Of a stretch of 8,991 nt of DNA, positions 1-5,735 are shown piece after piece. Origin of the DNA: Ktedonobacter sp. 13_1_20CM_4_53_11. GTDB lineage: Bacteria > Chloroflexota > Ktedonobacteria > Ktedonobacterales > Ktedonobacteraceae. The notes below the pieces were generated by a model that was not told the origin of the DNA, ran no database searches, and saw only the letters and a list, made by a program, of their open reading frames with translations. Position 1 is the first letter of the stretch, and every line of letters begins with the position of its first letter. A program made the position numbers and the translations under genes. The DNA is taken from assembly GCA_001919995.1 (NCBI GenBank), contig MNIY01000189.1, positions 1-8,991 on the forward strand. Reading direction: 5' to 3'.

Positions 1-1
1 G

Positions 2-112
2 CTCGGGCATTTGCGGGCGATCGCTCAGGAGTTACTTGAGAGTGGCACCTACGTGAGGATGAACACCGAGGCCCTGTCAAGTTCGGAGTTCGGGTCGCTT
101 TTTATCAAATAG
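2..112 (+). CDS. C-terminal end of an unrecognised protein, cut by the window edge
   Basis: A reading frame is open from the window edge and stops at TAG 110-112. It gives 36 residues, beginning LGHLRAIAQELLES and ending EFGSLFIK. The first half looks like an amphipathic helix and the rest is polar. I recognise no family or motif. It could be the true tail of a gene lying to the left, or a chance or decayed frame, because the next 180 bases hold a transposase remnant in the same frame separated by stops. There is no obvious terminator after the stop. No function is proposed. Confidence 0.3.
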   Translation, partial: LGHLRAIAQELLESGTYVRMNTEALSSSEFGSLFIK

Positions 113-127
113 GGGTGACTATCTTAG

Positions 128-292
128 CTGGCAGAAAATCCCCTGATCGGTGCCTATCGGGTAAGCGCTGTGCTTGAACAGATGGGAATTAAGCTCTCCC
201 GGGCGACGTGTGGCCGTCTGCTAACGCTCAATCGCGAGCTCTATCACTTCCAGGTGCCGCGCAAGCCACAGCCAAAGGAAGAAAGACGATAA
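128..292 (+). pseudogene. Transposase fragment (HTH region of a DDE/rve-type transposase)
   Basis: Frame 2, open between TAG 125-127 and TAA 290-292, encodes about 54 residues including GAYRVSAVLEQMGIKLSRAT and CGRLLTLNRELY. The pattern 'aYRv...LEq.GI.lS..TcgRlL.lnR.LY' followed by a basic Pro/Lys linker is typical of the helix-turn-helix region that precedes the catalytic core in IS481/IS3-like rve transposases. There is no start codon with a ribosome site, and none of the DDE catalytic core follows, so only an internal slice of the element remains. Its 3' end abuts, and overlaps in another frame, the 5' end of the APH-like gene, which suggests that insertion and later deletion reshaped that gene's upstream region. 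The family name is from recall of the motif pattern. I saw no terminal inverted repeats. Confidence 0.55.
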
Positions 293-1170
293 TCACAGTT
301 CCTCAAGCCTTTACCACCGCGACCGTGATCAGAGAAGGGGATGCTGGTCGCAAGTGGATTCATGCACTTCCTGGTCTAGTCGAGGACCTTTGCCAGCACT
401 GGAATCTGAGGAGAGATGGCCCTGTAATGCATGGATATCTCGGCCTAGTCATCCCCGTTCGCCGCGTCGAGGAGCCTTGTGTGCTCAAAGTGTCCTGGAC
501 CGACGAAGCCGCCTCCTCGGAGGCGATGGCTCTCGCAGCCTGGAATGGGCAAGGTGCAGTGCGGTTGCTTGCCTCGCAGCCAGCTCTATGGGCATTGCTG
601 TTGGAGCGGCTGGATCACCGACGCTCACTGAACGATGTAGAGATCGTGGAGGCGGTCGAGGTAGCCAGCCGTTTGCTCCGTCGCCTTTCTATCCCGGTCC
701 CATCTGACTTCCGTTCGCTCAGGCTCGTGACGCAGGACCTCTGCCACACTCTTCCCCAACGTTGGGAGCAGTATGGTCGTCCGATGCCCCAGCGTTGGGT
801 AGAACAAGCGTGCGAGCTAGCAGTGCAGCTGGGGACATCGTGCGGAAACCTGCTGGTCAACTACGATCTGCACTATGCTGACGTGCTCAGGGGGAAGCGG
901 GAGCCCTGGCTCGTCGTGGACCCAAAGGTGGTCATCGGAGATCCGGAGTTTGGGATCGCGCAACTGCTGTGGTGTCGTCTGGAGGACATCGAAGCGAAAG
1001 GAGGTCTGGATCGCCATTTCCGTATGTTGATCGAGGCAGCTACATTAGATCCTGTTCGGGCTCGCTCTTGGACGCTTGTCCGCTGCGTGGACTATTGGTT
1101 GTGGGCTCTGAGCGTTGGCTTGACCCATGACCCCGACAGATGCGAGACTATCGTCAACTGGCTGATCTGA
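208..1170 (+). CDS. Aminoglycoside/streptomycin 6-phosphotransferase-like kinase, start uncertain
   Basis: This encodes a small-molecule kinase of the APH(6)/APH_6_hur type, which transfers the ATP gamma-phosphate to a hydroxyl of an aminoglycoside-like substrate in the cytoplasm. In the 320-residue reading, the ATP-lysine is probably K94 (VLKVSW) with partner E105 in the next helix. The catalytic loop is VNYDLHYADVL with D220 as the base, and D238 of VDPK is the metal-binding Asp. The usual HGD-x4-N loop appears here as NYD-x4-D, so the metal-binding Asn is Asp225. The frame from about residue 31 to the stop looks intact. The start is doubtful. GTG 208 lies inside the transposase remnant and GTG 325 falls within conserved sequence, and neither has a ribosome site. 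A good AAAGGAAG (274-281) sits 7 to 10 bases before ATA 289 and ATC 292, where a start would be expected. The gene may therefore be poorly expressed or a pseudogene. The substrate cannot be told from the sequence. Confidence 0.75.
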   Translation: MWPSANAQSRALSLPGAAQATAKGRKTIITVPQAFTTATVIREGDAGRKWIHALPGLVEDLCQHWNLRRDGPVMHGYLGLVIPVRRVEEPCVLKVSWTDEAASSEAMALAAWNGQGAVRLLASQPALWALLLERLDHRRSLNDVEIVEAVEVASRLLRRLSIPVPSDFRSLRLVTQDLCHTLPQRWEQYGRPMPQRWVEQACELAVQLGTSCGNLLVNYDLHYADVLRGKREPWLVVDPKVVIGDPEFGIAQLLWCRLEDIEAKGGLDRHFRMLIEAATLDPVRARSWTLVRCVDYWLWALSVGLTHDPDRCETIVNWLI

Positions 1171-1218
1171 TCGCAAGGCGAGACTTACAGCACCCATGTC
1201 TGTGTCGCAGCACATTAT

Positions 1219-1464
1219 TTTTTAGGCCATGCCGCTAACCTGAAGAGCGTGCAAAACCGCTTTCAATTTGCGGTCACTGCGGGCTCCACTGTTCATCCCC
1301 AACTGCAAAAGGATTGGGATGAGTTGGGAGCTCAAGCGTTTACGCTTGAAGTGCTTGAGGAACTTGAACAAAAGCCCGAACAGAGCCAGGCAGAATTTAT
1401 GGATGACCTGAAAACACTTGAGCAACTGTGGCGTGCAAACCTCGACGCCTCAAAAGAATACTGA
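1219..1464 (+). pseudogene. 3' part of a GIY-YIG nuclease-family gene, N-terminus missing
   Basis: The residues LGHAANLKSVQNRFQFAV, then LQKDWDELGAQAFTLEVLEE and LKTLEQLWRANL, follow the layout of the second half of GIY-YIG domain proteins. That layout is 'vGsa.NLk...nr..F', 'LQkDWnelG..aF.fevLEeLe', and a final helix. The GIY...YIG strands that carry the first catalytic residues should precede this, but the upstream codons back to the stop at 1168-1170 do not encode them. The first in-frame start is GTG 1249 (71 residues), with a GAAGAG only one base away, so no usable ribosome site. I read it as a decayed fragment. A short expressed protein cannot be excluded. The family call comes from remembered motif order and is moderate. 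Confidence 0.55.
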
Positions 1465-1482
1465 TGATCAATTACATCATCA
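1462..1482 (+). other. Small AT-rich hairpin overlapping the stop of the GIY-YIG fragment
   Basis: The arms TGATGAT (1462-1468) and ATCATCA (1476-1482) are exact complements around a 7-base loop, and TTTG follows. The stem is short and AT-rich, so it is weak as a terminator. It may be a minor partner of the strong palindrome 18 bases further on. Confidence 0.3.
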
Positions 1483-1500
1483 TTTGTAAAATACCAACCG

Positions 1501-1528
1501 CGCCCTCTGTTGAGCTCAACAGAGGGCG
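1501..1528. terminator. Perfect 28-bp palindrome between convergent genes, probable bidirectional terminator
   Basis: Bases 1501-1528 are a perfect palindrome centred on GAGCTC (1512-1517), with GC-rich outer arms (CGCCCTCTG and CAGAGGGCG). In RNA from either strand it would fold into about 12 base pairs with a 4-base loop. It lies 37 bases after the stop of the plus-strand GIY-YIG fragment and 27 bases after the stop of the minus-strand gene at 1556-2074, the usual place for a shared terminator. Neither side has a proper T-tract, only ATTTTA about 10 bases away on the minus-strand side. Termination may therefore be weak or need a factor, or the site may bind a dimeric protein. Confidence 0.6.
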
Positions 1529-1555
1529 GCAATGAATCTTGTTGGTGCCAGTATT

Positions 1556-2074
1556 TTAATCTGGACTGATATCGCGTGGCTCGATTGGTAGATCAGTGGT
1601 GTAAATCGTTGTGCTCTCCCCGACATATTTTTGTGGCTGAGGAACCACCTCATCACGGTGATACGAGCCGCTGGCATCGGTGTTGATACCTGGATAGTGT
1701 TTGCCAAAATTATAGTGGCCGGTTTGTGCAGGTGATAGGGGGCCACGCGAAAACTGTGCTACACCACTGAGGTCAGTTATGCCCGGTTCTGGCGATTCGA
1801 TATACAGGTCATCGGGGACTCGATTAAATCCCCTGGTGCGTAAATCCTCTTCACTGTATGAAAGATGTAAAGCTTTGCCATCATAGTTACTGATAGCACT
1901 ATGAGGGACATAGTACGCTTTCACAAAAAGGCCACCACGCTCAACAAGGATGTAACGACTGAAACGAGCCTGTATCTTTCCGAGTTTTTTTCCCTCTTTA
2001 TCAAAGACTTCCAAACCAAGATTGAACATGGGGGGAACAGGTTCAGCTTCAGGTAAACGTTTTTCGATTGGCAT
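1556..2074 (-). CDS. Hypothetical PRC-barrel/DUF2171-like protein, 172 aa
   Basis: The start at 2074 is well supported, with CTCCTT (AAGGAG on the coding strand) at 2082-2087, 7 bases upstream. Residues 20-75 form a beta-rich segment (LEVFDKEGKKLGKIQ, then RYILVERGGLFVKAYYVPHS). This has the look of a PRC-barrel or DUF2171 domain: a short strand, a 'D..G.klG.i' turn, a strand reading into ligand or partner contacts, and a 'yVP.saI' strand. The C-terminal half is polar and rich in Gly, Tyr, His and Pro, and is probably disordered. There is no signal peptide or membrane segment. The function is unknown. Related domains occur in stress and surface-adaptation proteins, but nothing here decides that. 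The gene is codirectional with the coiled-coil gene upstream, at a 124-base gap with its own promoter candidate, and it ends against the palindrome at 1501-1528. Confidence 0.75.
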   Translation of the reverse strand: MPIEKRLPEAEPVPPMFNLGLEVFDKEGKKLGKIQARFSRYILVERGGLFVKAYYVPHSAISNYDGKALHLSYSEEDLRTRGFNRVPDDLYIESPEPGITDLSGVAQFSRGPLSPAQTGHYNFGKHYPGINTDASGSYHRDEVVPQPQKYVGESTTIYTTDLPIEPRDISPD

Positions 2075-2162
2075 GCACGGACTCCTTGATCAAAGATTAA
2101 TGTTTGAGATAGATGAATTCAGATAAGTTGCCGGAGTAAACACACGGCAGTTCACTGCTGAT

Positions 2163-2193
2163 ATTATAACGCATCGCGGCTGATTTATGTGAG
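2163..2193 (-). promoter_or_regulatory. Candidate promoter of the PRC-barrel-like gene
   Basis: On the minus strand a perfect -10 TATAAT occupies 2168-2163. A weak -35 CTCACA (2193-2188, 4 of 6 matches) lies 19 bases upstream. Transcription would start near 2156, giving a leader of about 80 bases before the ATG at 2074. The -35 is poor, so the call rests mainly on the -10. Confidence 0.45.
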
Positions 2194-2198
2194 AAATC

Positions 2199-3077
2199 TT
2201 AATTCCGCTGGTGTCCTTCAGGTTGTGAGAGCGGGTCACCGGTGTGTGTGTTGTCAGGAGACGCTGAAGGGGTTGGAGGACGGGAGCCTGGATGTGCTCG
2301 CTCTAGTGGTAACTGCTGGTGATGGTAGAGACGATTAGAAAGGAGAGCGTGATTTGCGGTCATTGCTACCTGCATAGACTCAATGATACGCTCAAGTTGT
2401 TCGATGCTTTGAAAGACTTCCTGCATACTGGTCAGGTTACCACTATATGCCTGTGTTTGCCTGATCTGTAGAGCTCTATCTTGTAGCTGAGTTTGCAAGG
2501 AACGGAGTTGCGCAGAGAGATACTGTTCCCAATTTCTCATAGTGGCCTGGTTCGTTTCGCTGAGCCTGGCAAAGCGCTCATCCAGCGCTTTGCCAATGAT
2601 GTCGATCAGGTCCTCCCAAGGCAGCTCGGTCTGGACTTCGATTGCCTCAAAATGTGGAGGACGTTCAGGGATCTGTACGCCTGATTCTTCAAGGGTCTGC
2701 GTAGAAAATCGCTGGTTGAGGAGTTCTTCAATAGCAAGGAGTTGTGCCGCAAGTGCGCGATCTACCAGGCTCTCAATTTGTGGTAGTTGTTGTTGCTGCC
2801 GCTGCCGAAATTCGTTGTCGACTGCCTGGGAGATGTTCAGTTGTTGGGTATTGAGTTTCTGGTTAAGCGCGTTTTGCAGGCCTCTTTGCTGTTCAGACTG
2901 GCGCTGGGTCAGGGTTTGAATGATTTCTTGTTGGAAGATACTAAGACGGCGATCTAATTCGCGGCGGAGAGTTTGTAAGCGTTGATCAAAAACACGTTCC
3001 ATTTCGAGGCGGTGCACACTGAGCTTCTTATCTAAAATATCATTGAAGGACTGTAATTCATCTGCGGTAAATGACAT
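2199..3077 (-). CDS. Coiled-coil protein of unknown function, 292 aa
   Basis: This is a soluble, Gln/Leu/Arg-rich protein. Residues 1-131 are nearly continuous heptad-like helix (for example LDRRLSIFQQEIIQTL, with a QRQQQQ run). A Pro-containing break follows near 132-150, then a second helical block at about 155-250, and a Pro/Ser/Thr/His tail (from about 258) that is probably disordered. No signal peptide, membrane segment or catalytic motif is visible, so it may be a scaffold or oligomerising protein. I do not recognise the family. I chose ATG 3077 rather than the upstream ATG at 3212 for two reasons. A consensus promoter (3143-3115) lies inside the longer frame, so the longer form could not be made from it. 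Also, AAGGAG precedes 3077 at an 11-base spacing. The residues encoded upstream of 3077 do not look like the rest of the protein. Confidence 0.75.
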   Translation of the reverse strand: MSFTADELQSFNDILDKKLSVHRLEMERVFDQRLQTLRRELDRRLSIFQQEIIQTLTQRQSEQQRGLQNALNQKLNTQQLNISQAVDNEFRQRQQQQLPQIESLVDRALAAQLLAIEELLNQRFSTQTLEESGVQIPERPPHFEAIEVQTELPWEDLIDIIGKALDERFARLSETNQATMRNWEQYLSAQLRSLQTQLQDRALQIRQTQAYSGNLTSMQEVFQSIEQLERIIESMQVAMTANHALLSNRLYHHQQLPLERAHPGSRPPTPSASPDNTHTGDPLSQPEGHQRN

Positions 3078-3114
3078 GGGAGGTGCTTCTCCTTGCTTTG
3101 TCCCTTTTGTACTT

Positions 3115-3143
3115 AGTATAGAAGCAGGACGAGGGCATGTCAA
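3115..3143 (-). promoter_or_regulatory. Consensus sigma70-type promoter of the coiled-coil gene
   Basis: On the minus strand, TTGACA (3143-3138), a 17-base spacer and TATACT (3120-3115) make a near-perfect housekeeping promoter. Transcription would begin near 3108, giving a leader of about 31 bases to the ATG at 3077. The strength predicts constitutive expression, and the position decides the start of the gene. Confidence 0.85.
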
Positions 3144-3266
3144 TGAATAGTTGCATTCATGCCCAAGTAGGCTATGCCTGTGCAGGGTAAGTAATGTTAT
3201 AGAGCAGTGCATTCTAGAACCAGAGCATCTTTCCTCCCAGTCGCCTACAGCTAATGGATCGGAGTC

Positions 3267-3297
3267 TGGACATCACGGGTGCAAGCGAGACTATAAT
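3267..3297 (+). promoter_or_regulatory. Candidate promoter of the amidohydrolase gene
   Basis: A perfect -10 TATAAT is at 3292-3297. TGGACA (3267-3272, 5 of 6 matches to TTGACA) lies upstream with a longish 19-base spacer. Transcription would start near 3304, leaving about 53 bases to the ATG at 3357. The promoter is back to back with the coiled-coil gene's promoter about 125 bases away, so both genes read outward from this interval (3078-3356). Confidence 0.6.
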
Positions 3298-3356
3298 ACT
3301 ATAAAACACCACAGTCACGAAGCCATGTTCAACTATCTCTTTGGGAGGATCATGCC

Positions 3357-4235
3357 ATGCCACGCGCCATCGACTTTCATGTCCACCTGCCGACGACGGA
3401 GTTTATGCAGGTCACGCTGGGTCCGTATGCCGCGGCCGCCGAGCGCTTCTTCCGTACCGAGGTCAAGCTGAAGGATATCGAGCAGATAGCCGCCGATTAT
3501 GTGGAACTCGATATGATCGGTGTCTTGCTTGCCTGGGACGCGGAAACTGCCACAGGTTTGCCACCCCTGGGGAACGATTATATTGCTGCGATCGTGCAGC
3601 GCTACCCGCAGCAATTTATCGGCTTTGCCAGTGTTGACCCGCACAAGGGGAAAGCCGCCATCAAGGAAATCGAACGGGCCGTGAAAGACCTTGGGCTGGC
3701 AGGGGCGAAGTTCCATCCGGGTGTGCAGGCGTTCTATCCCAATGATCCTTCCTTTTACCCTTTAATGGAAAAAATTCAAGAACTGGAGATCCCCGCGCTC
3801 TTTCATACCGGCACGAATGGACTGGGAGCCGGAACGCCCGGGGGTATGGGCATCAAGCTCGACTATACCCGCCCGATCTACCTGGATGCCCTGGCCGCCG
3901 ATTTTCCTGGTTTAACGATTATCGGCGCTCATCCCTCCTGGCCCTGGCATGAGGAGATGATTGCCTCAATGCAGCATAAGACCAACGTCTTTAATGATCT
4001 CTCCGGGTGGGTACCAAAACGCATTCCGGAAACGCTGCTGCGTGAAGCTGCCACCCGCTTACAAGATCGCTTTTTATTTGGCTCCGACTATCCCTTTATT
4101 ACGCCCCAACGCTGGCTCAAAGACTTTGAACCTCTCACCTACTTCACGCCAGAGGTACGGGAAAAGCTGATGTGGCGCAACGCCCAAAAACTGCTGGCCC
4201 ACACCGCTGTCGGGCAAATGCACTTCTCAACGTAG
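3357..4235 (+). CDS. Amidohydrolase family protein (ACMSD / amidohydrolase_2 type)
   Basis: This is a 292-residue metal-dependent TIM-barrel hydrolase or decarboxylase. Visible metal-site elements in order are DFHVH (H8, H10), KFHPG (K118, H120) after strand 4, FHTG (H150), GAHPSWPW (H192) and FGSDYPF (D244). This is the pattern of the family that includes aminocarboxymuconate-semialdehyde decarboxylase, resorcylate decarboxylases and CouO-type hydroxyphenyl-beta-ketoacyl-CoA hydrolases. It has a typical length and is complete. GGGAGGA (3343-3349) sits 7 bases before ATG 3357 and supports that start over ATG 3352. It probably acts on an aromatic- or ring-cleavage-derived carboxylate or acyl-CoA. 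The substrate is not determined by the motifs. About 600 bases and a strong terminator separate it from the aromatic-CoA cluster, so it is probably a separate transcript that may be functionally related. Confidence 0.85.
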   Translation: MPRAIDFHVHLPTTEFMQVTLGPYAAAAERFFRTEVKLKDIEQIAADYVELDMIGVLLAWDAETATGLPPLGNDYIAAIVQRYPQQFIGFASVDPHKGKAAIKEIERAVKDLGLAGAKFHPGVQAFYPNDPSFYPLMEKIQELEIPALFHTGTNGLGAGTPGGMGIKLDYTRPIYLDALAADFPGLTIIGAHPSWPWHEEMIASMQHKTNVFNDLSGWVPKRIPETLLREAATRLQDRFLFGSDYPFITPQRWLKDFEPLTYFTPEVREKLMWRNAQKLLAHTAVGQMHFST

Positions 4236-4387
4236 CAGCGCTTGCACTGCGTCTGCGCCTTTCAGCGGAGGAAGGTCAAGGGTGGTGGGAGACATCTCAC
4301 TCACTTTATTTCGACTATCGCAATCTCGATCCTTAGCAAAGGATACGTTTCCACCAGACACTACGTAACTCTCCCAGATGACAATCG

Positions 4388-4393
4388 TATAAT
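4388..4393 (+). promoter_or_regulatory. Candidate -10 box upstream of the small-peptide gene
   Basis: A perfect TATAAT lies about 85 bases before the ATG at 4478. No good -35 is present at 16-19 bases upstream (GTAACT-like only). If used, transcription would start near 4400, exactly at the left arm of the inverted repeat at 4400-4455. Confidence 0.4.
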
Positions 4394-4399
4394 AGTATA

Positions 4400-4455
4400 G
4401 TAACCATGATCAGCAAACATCTAGCTGACAGGAGGCAATAGAAGTCAGTGGTTAC
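4400..4455 (+). repeat. Inverted repeat in the leader of the small-peptide gene
   Basis: GTAACCA (4400-4406) is complementary to TGGTTAC (4449-4455), and CTGAC (4425-4429) to GTCAG (4444-4448). The two right arms are contiguous, so the RNA could fold as a 12-base strand pairing with two left segments separated by an 18-base bulge. AGGAGG is exposed in the 14-base loop (4430-4443). The fold ends 7 bases before the ribosome site at 4463-4468, so it could influence translation of the 31-codon gene. A chance origin is possible. Confidence 0.4.
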
Positions 4456-4477
4456 ATGAAATGGAGGTAAAATAAGC

Positions 4478-4573
4478 ATGGTAAGGCGATTGTTGTTTAT
4501 GTTAGGAGGTCTCTTCTTCTTCCGCACGTTTATGAGGAACATGAGAAGGAGACGCTACACTGAGTACGATTAA
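4478..4573 (+). CDS. Small hydrophobic, arginine-rich peptide, 31 aa
   Basis: ATG 4478 to TAA 4571-4573 encodes 31 residues. A basic start (MVRR) is followed by a hydrophobic core LLFMLGGLFFF (residues 5-15), then RTFMRNMRRRRYTEYD, a strongly cationic tail ending in acidic and Tyr residues. It would probably insert in or lie on the membrane with the Arg-rich part on the cytoplasmic side. Support for being real comes from a strong GGAGGT (4463-4468) at 9-base spacing, a -10 box upstream, a structured leader, and a strong intrinsic terminator starting 17 bases after the stop. That gives a complete small transcription unit. I know no homologue. Its shape resembles small membrane regulators and type I toxin peptides, but no antisense RNA or antitoxin was identified, so no function is claimed. 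Confidence 0.6.
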   Translation: MVRRLLFMLGGLFFFRTFMRNMRRRRYTEYD

Positions 4574-4590
4574 GGTCGTAGGATGAGCCC

Positions 4591-4640
4591 AAAGAACCTG
4601 CAAATGCCAGTTATTGCACCGGCTTTTGCAGGTTCTTTTT
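4591..4640 (+). terminator. Strong intrinsic terminator after the small-peptide gene
   Basis: AAAGAACCTGCAAA (4591-4604) pairs perfectly over 14 bases with 4625-4638. Inner GCC (4606-4608) and GGC (4621-4623) extend the fold around a loop of about 12 bases. The right arm runs into TTTTT (4636-4640). This is a textbook rho-independent terminator for plus-strand transcription. It also has an A-run at the left edge, so it could work weakly on the other strand. It insulates the operon that begins at 4837. Confidence 0.9.
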
Positions 4641-4752
4641 CATCGGGATATCGGACCATCTCCCGCAGGCCGATCAGTCGGCGGTGAGCGCGATAAATCG
4701 GCTCCTACTGCTGTCTGGATGATCTTGTTAAAAGTCATTATCATACGCACTC

Positions 4753-4781
4753 TTGAGTTATCGGCGGCTATGTGACATACT
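4753..4781 (+). promoter_or_regulatory. Candidate promoter of the aromatic-CoA operon
   Basis: TTGAGT (4753-4758), a 17-base spacer and CATACT (4776-4781), with an extended -10 TG at 4773-4774, lie just upstream of the LLM gene. Transcription would start near 4788, about 49 bases before ATG 4837. Each hexamer matches 4 of 6, so it is a moderate promoter that may need an activator. The rest of 4641-4836 holds no gene. A GCCGAT/ATCGGC pair (4669-4674, 4697-4702) is noted but weak. Confidence 0.5.
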
Positions 4782-4836
4782 TTTCCCACAAGAGAAATAG
4801 AACGCGATAAGGCAAAGCGACAAGGGGGTTGCGCCT

Positions 4837-5715
4837 ATGAGAGTCGGAGTCGGGCTACCCACAGGTATTGCAGGTACGGATGGACAACTTGTGATCGAAT
4901 GGGCAAGGCGGGTCGATGCAGGCCCGTTTTCAAGCCTGGGAGTGATCGATAGGCTCGTTTATGGTAACTATGAGCCTCTCACCGTCCTGGCAGCCGCAGC
5001 TGCCGTCACGCAGCGGGTTTTGCTAGCAACAACCATCGTCATAGGACCACTGCACAACAACGCTCTGTTGGCCAAGGTGGCGGCCTCTATTGACGCTCTC
5101 TCAGGTGGCCGGTTGGTATTAGGGCTGGCGGTAGGAGCTCGTAAAGAAGATTATGATGCCGCGGGGATCGACTATCGAACGCGGGGAAAGCGGCTCACGG
5201 AACAACTTGCTACACTGCGTTCGCTATGGGAAGAGGGATCTCTCAGTCCAAAAACAGCTCGCGCCAGGGGGCCAGAGCTGCTCATCGGTGGGCTGAGCGA
5301 CCAAGGATTTGCCCGAGTAGCACGTTATGCTGATGGTTATGTACACGGTGGCGGGCCTCCTAAGGCATTTGCCCGTGCCGCCGACAAAGCACGAGCGGCC
5401 TGGTGCGATGCTGGACGCCCCGGCAGGCCACAACTCTGGGCGCAGGGGTACTTCGCCCTTGGCAATGATGATATAGAGGAGGCTGGAGCGCACTATTTAA
5501 GGGATTATTACGCTTTCACAGGCCCGTTCGCCGAGAGAATTGCCGCTGGCCTCCTCACCAGCCCCCAGGCAATCGCCCAGTTCATGCGAGGCTATGAAGA
5601 GGCTGGATGTGATGAGTTAGTCCTCTTCCCGACGGTGCCCGATATTGCCCAGCTTGATCAAATGGCCGATATTCTCAGGGGCCTGGGCAGGGATTTCAAC
5701 TATACTACGGATTGA
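4837..5715 (+). CDS. LLM-class flavin-dependent oxidoreductase (luciferase-like)
   Basis: This is a 292-residue bacterial-luciferase-like TIM barrel, the group that uses F420 or FMN for hydride transfer or monooxygenation. Typical signs are the N-terminal strand MRVGVGLPTG, TTIVIGPLHNN (66-75, the strand-3 region with the cis-peptide neighbourhood), and SGGRLVLGLAVG (89-100), the family hallmark. Later come a PELLIGG strand and the closing GCDELVLFPTVPD segment. ATG 4837 has AAGGGGG (4822-4828) at 8 bases. It is the first gene after the promoter candidate, and its stop (5713-5715) is 20 bases before the GTG of the fusion gene, so the two are almost certainly cotranscribed. Cofactor and substrate cannot be fixed from motifs. 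Its place suggests a redox step on the same aromatic or alicyclic acyl-CoA route. Confidence 0.85.
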   Translation: MRVGVGLPTGIAGTDGQLVIEWARRVDAGPFSSLGVIDRLVYGNYEPLTVLAAAAAVTQRVLLATTIVIGPLHNNALLAKVAASIDALSGGRLVLGLAVGARKEDYDAAGIDYRTRGKRLTEQLATLRSLWEEGSLSPKTARARGPELLIGGLSDQGFARVARYADGYVHGGGPPKAFARAADKARAAWCDAGRPGRPQLWAQGYFALGNDDIEEAGAHYLRDYYAFTGPFAERIAAGLLTSPQAIAQFMRGYEEAGCDELVLFPTVPDIAQLDQMADILRGLGRDFNYTTD

Positions 5716-5735
5716 ACAGGCAAGAGGAGACCATC

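Larger units (their letters stand above)
4236..4477. other. Intergenic interval between the amidohydrolase and the small-peptide gene
   Basis: There is no supported gene here. After the amidohydrolase stop only a weak GCGC...GCGC pairing (about 4239-4260) is seen, with no T-tract, so amidohydrolase transcription may read on toward the terminator at 4591-4640. The right half holds a promoter candidate and an inverted repeat, listed separately. Confidence 0.5.

Noticed and set aside
3078..3212. 45-codon N-terminal extension of the coiled-coil protein starting at ATG 3212
   Set aside because: A consensus promoter for the gene lies inside it, no ribosome site precedes 3212, and its residues are unlike the rest of the protein.
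3151..3471. 106-codon plus-strand frame spanning the divergent promoter region
   Set aside because: It covers both promoters and overlaps the amidohydrolase in another frame; its protein is not family-like.
4406..4441. 11-codon frame MISKHLADRRQ near the putative transcription start
   Set aside because: It has no ribosome site and would have to be leaderless; it is likely chance, being part of the inverted repeat.
4333..4542. 69-codon minus-strand frame across the small-peptide region
   Set aside because: It is antisense to the promoter, ribosome site and gene at 4478-4573, with no motif of its own.
4669..4702. GCCGAT/ATCGGC inverted repeat as an operator upstream of the operon
   Set aside because: Six-base arms 22 bases apart are expected by chance in GC-rich DNA, and they lie far from the promoter candidate.
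5712..5735. TTG 5712 as start of the fusion enzyme
   Set aside because: It adds a non-family leader, overlaps the LLM stop, and would consume the ribosome site that serves GTG 5736.
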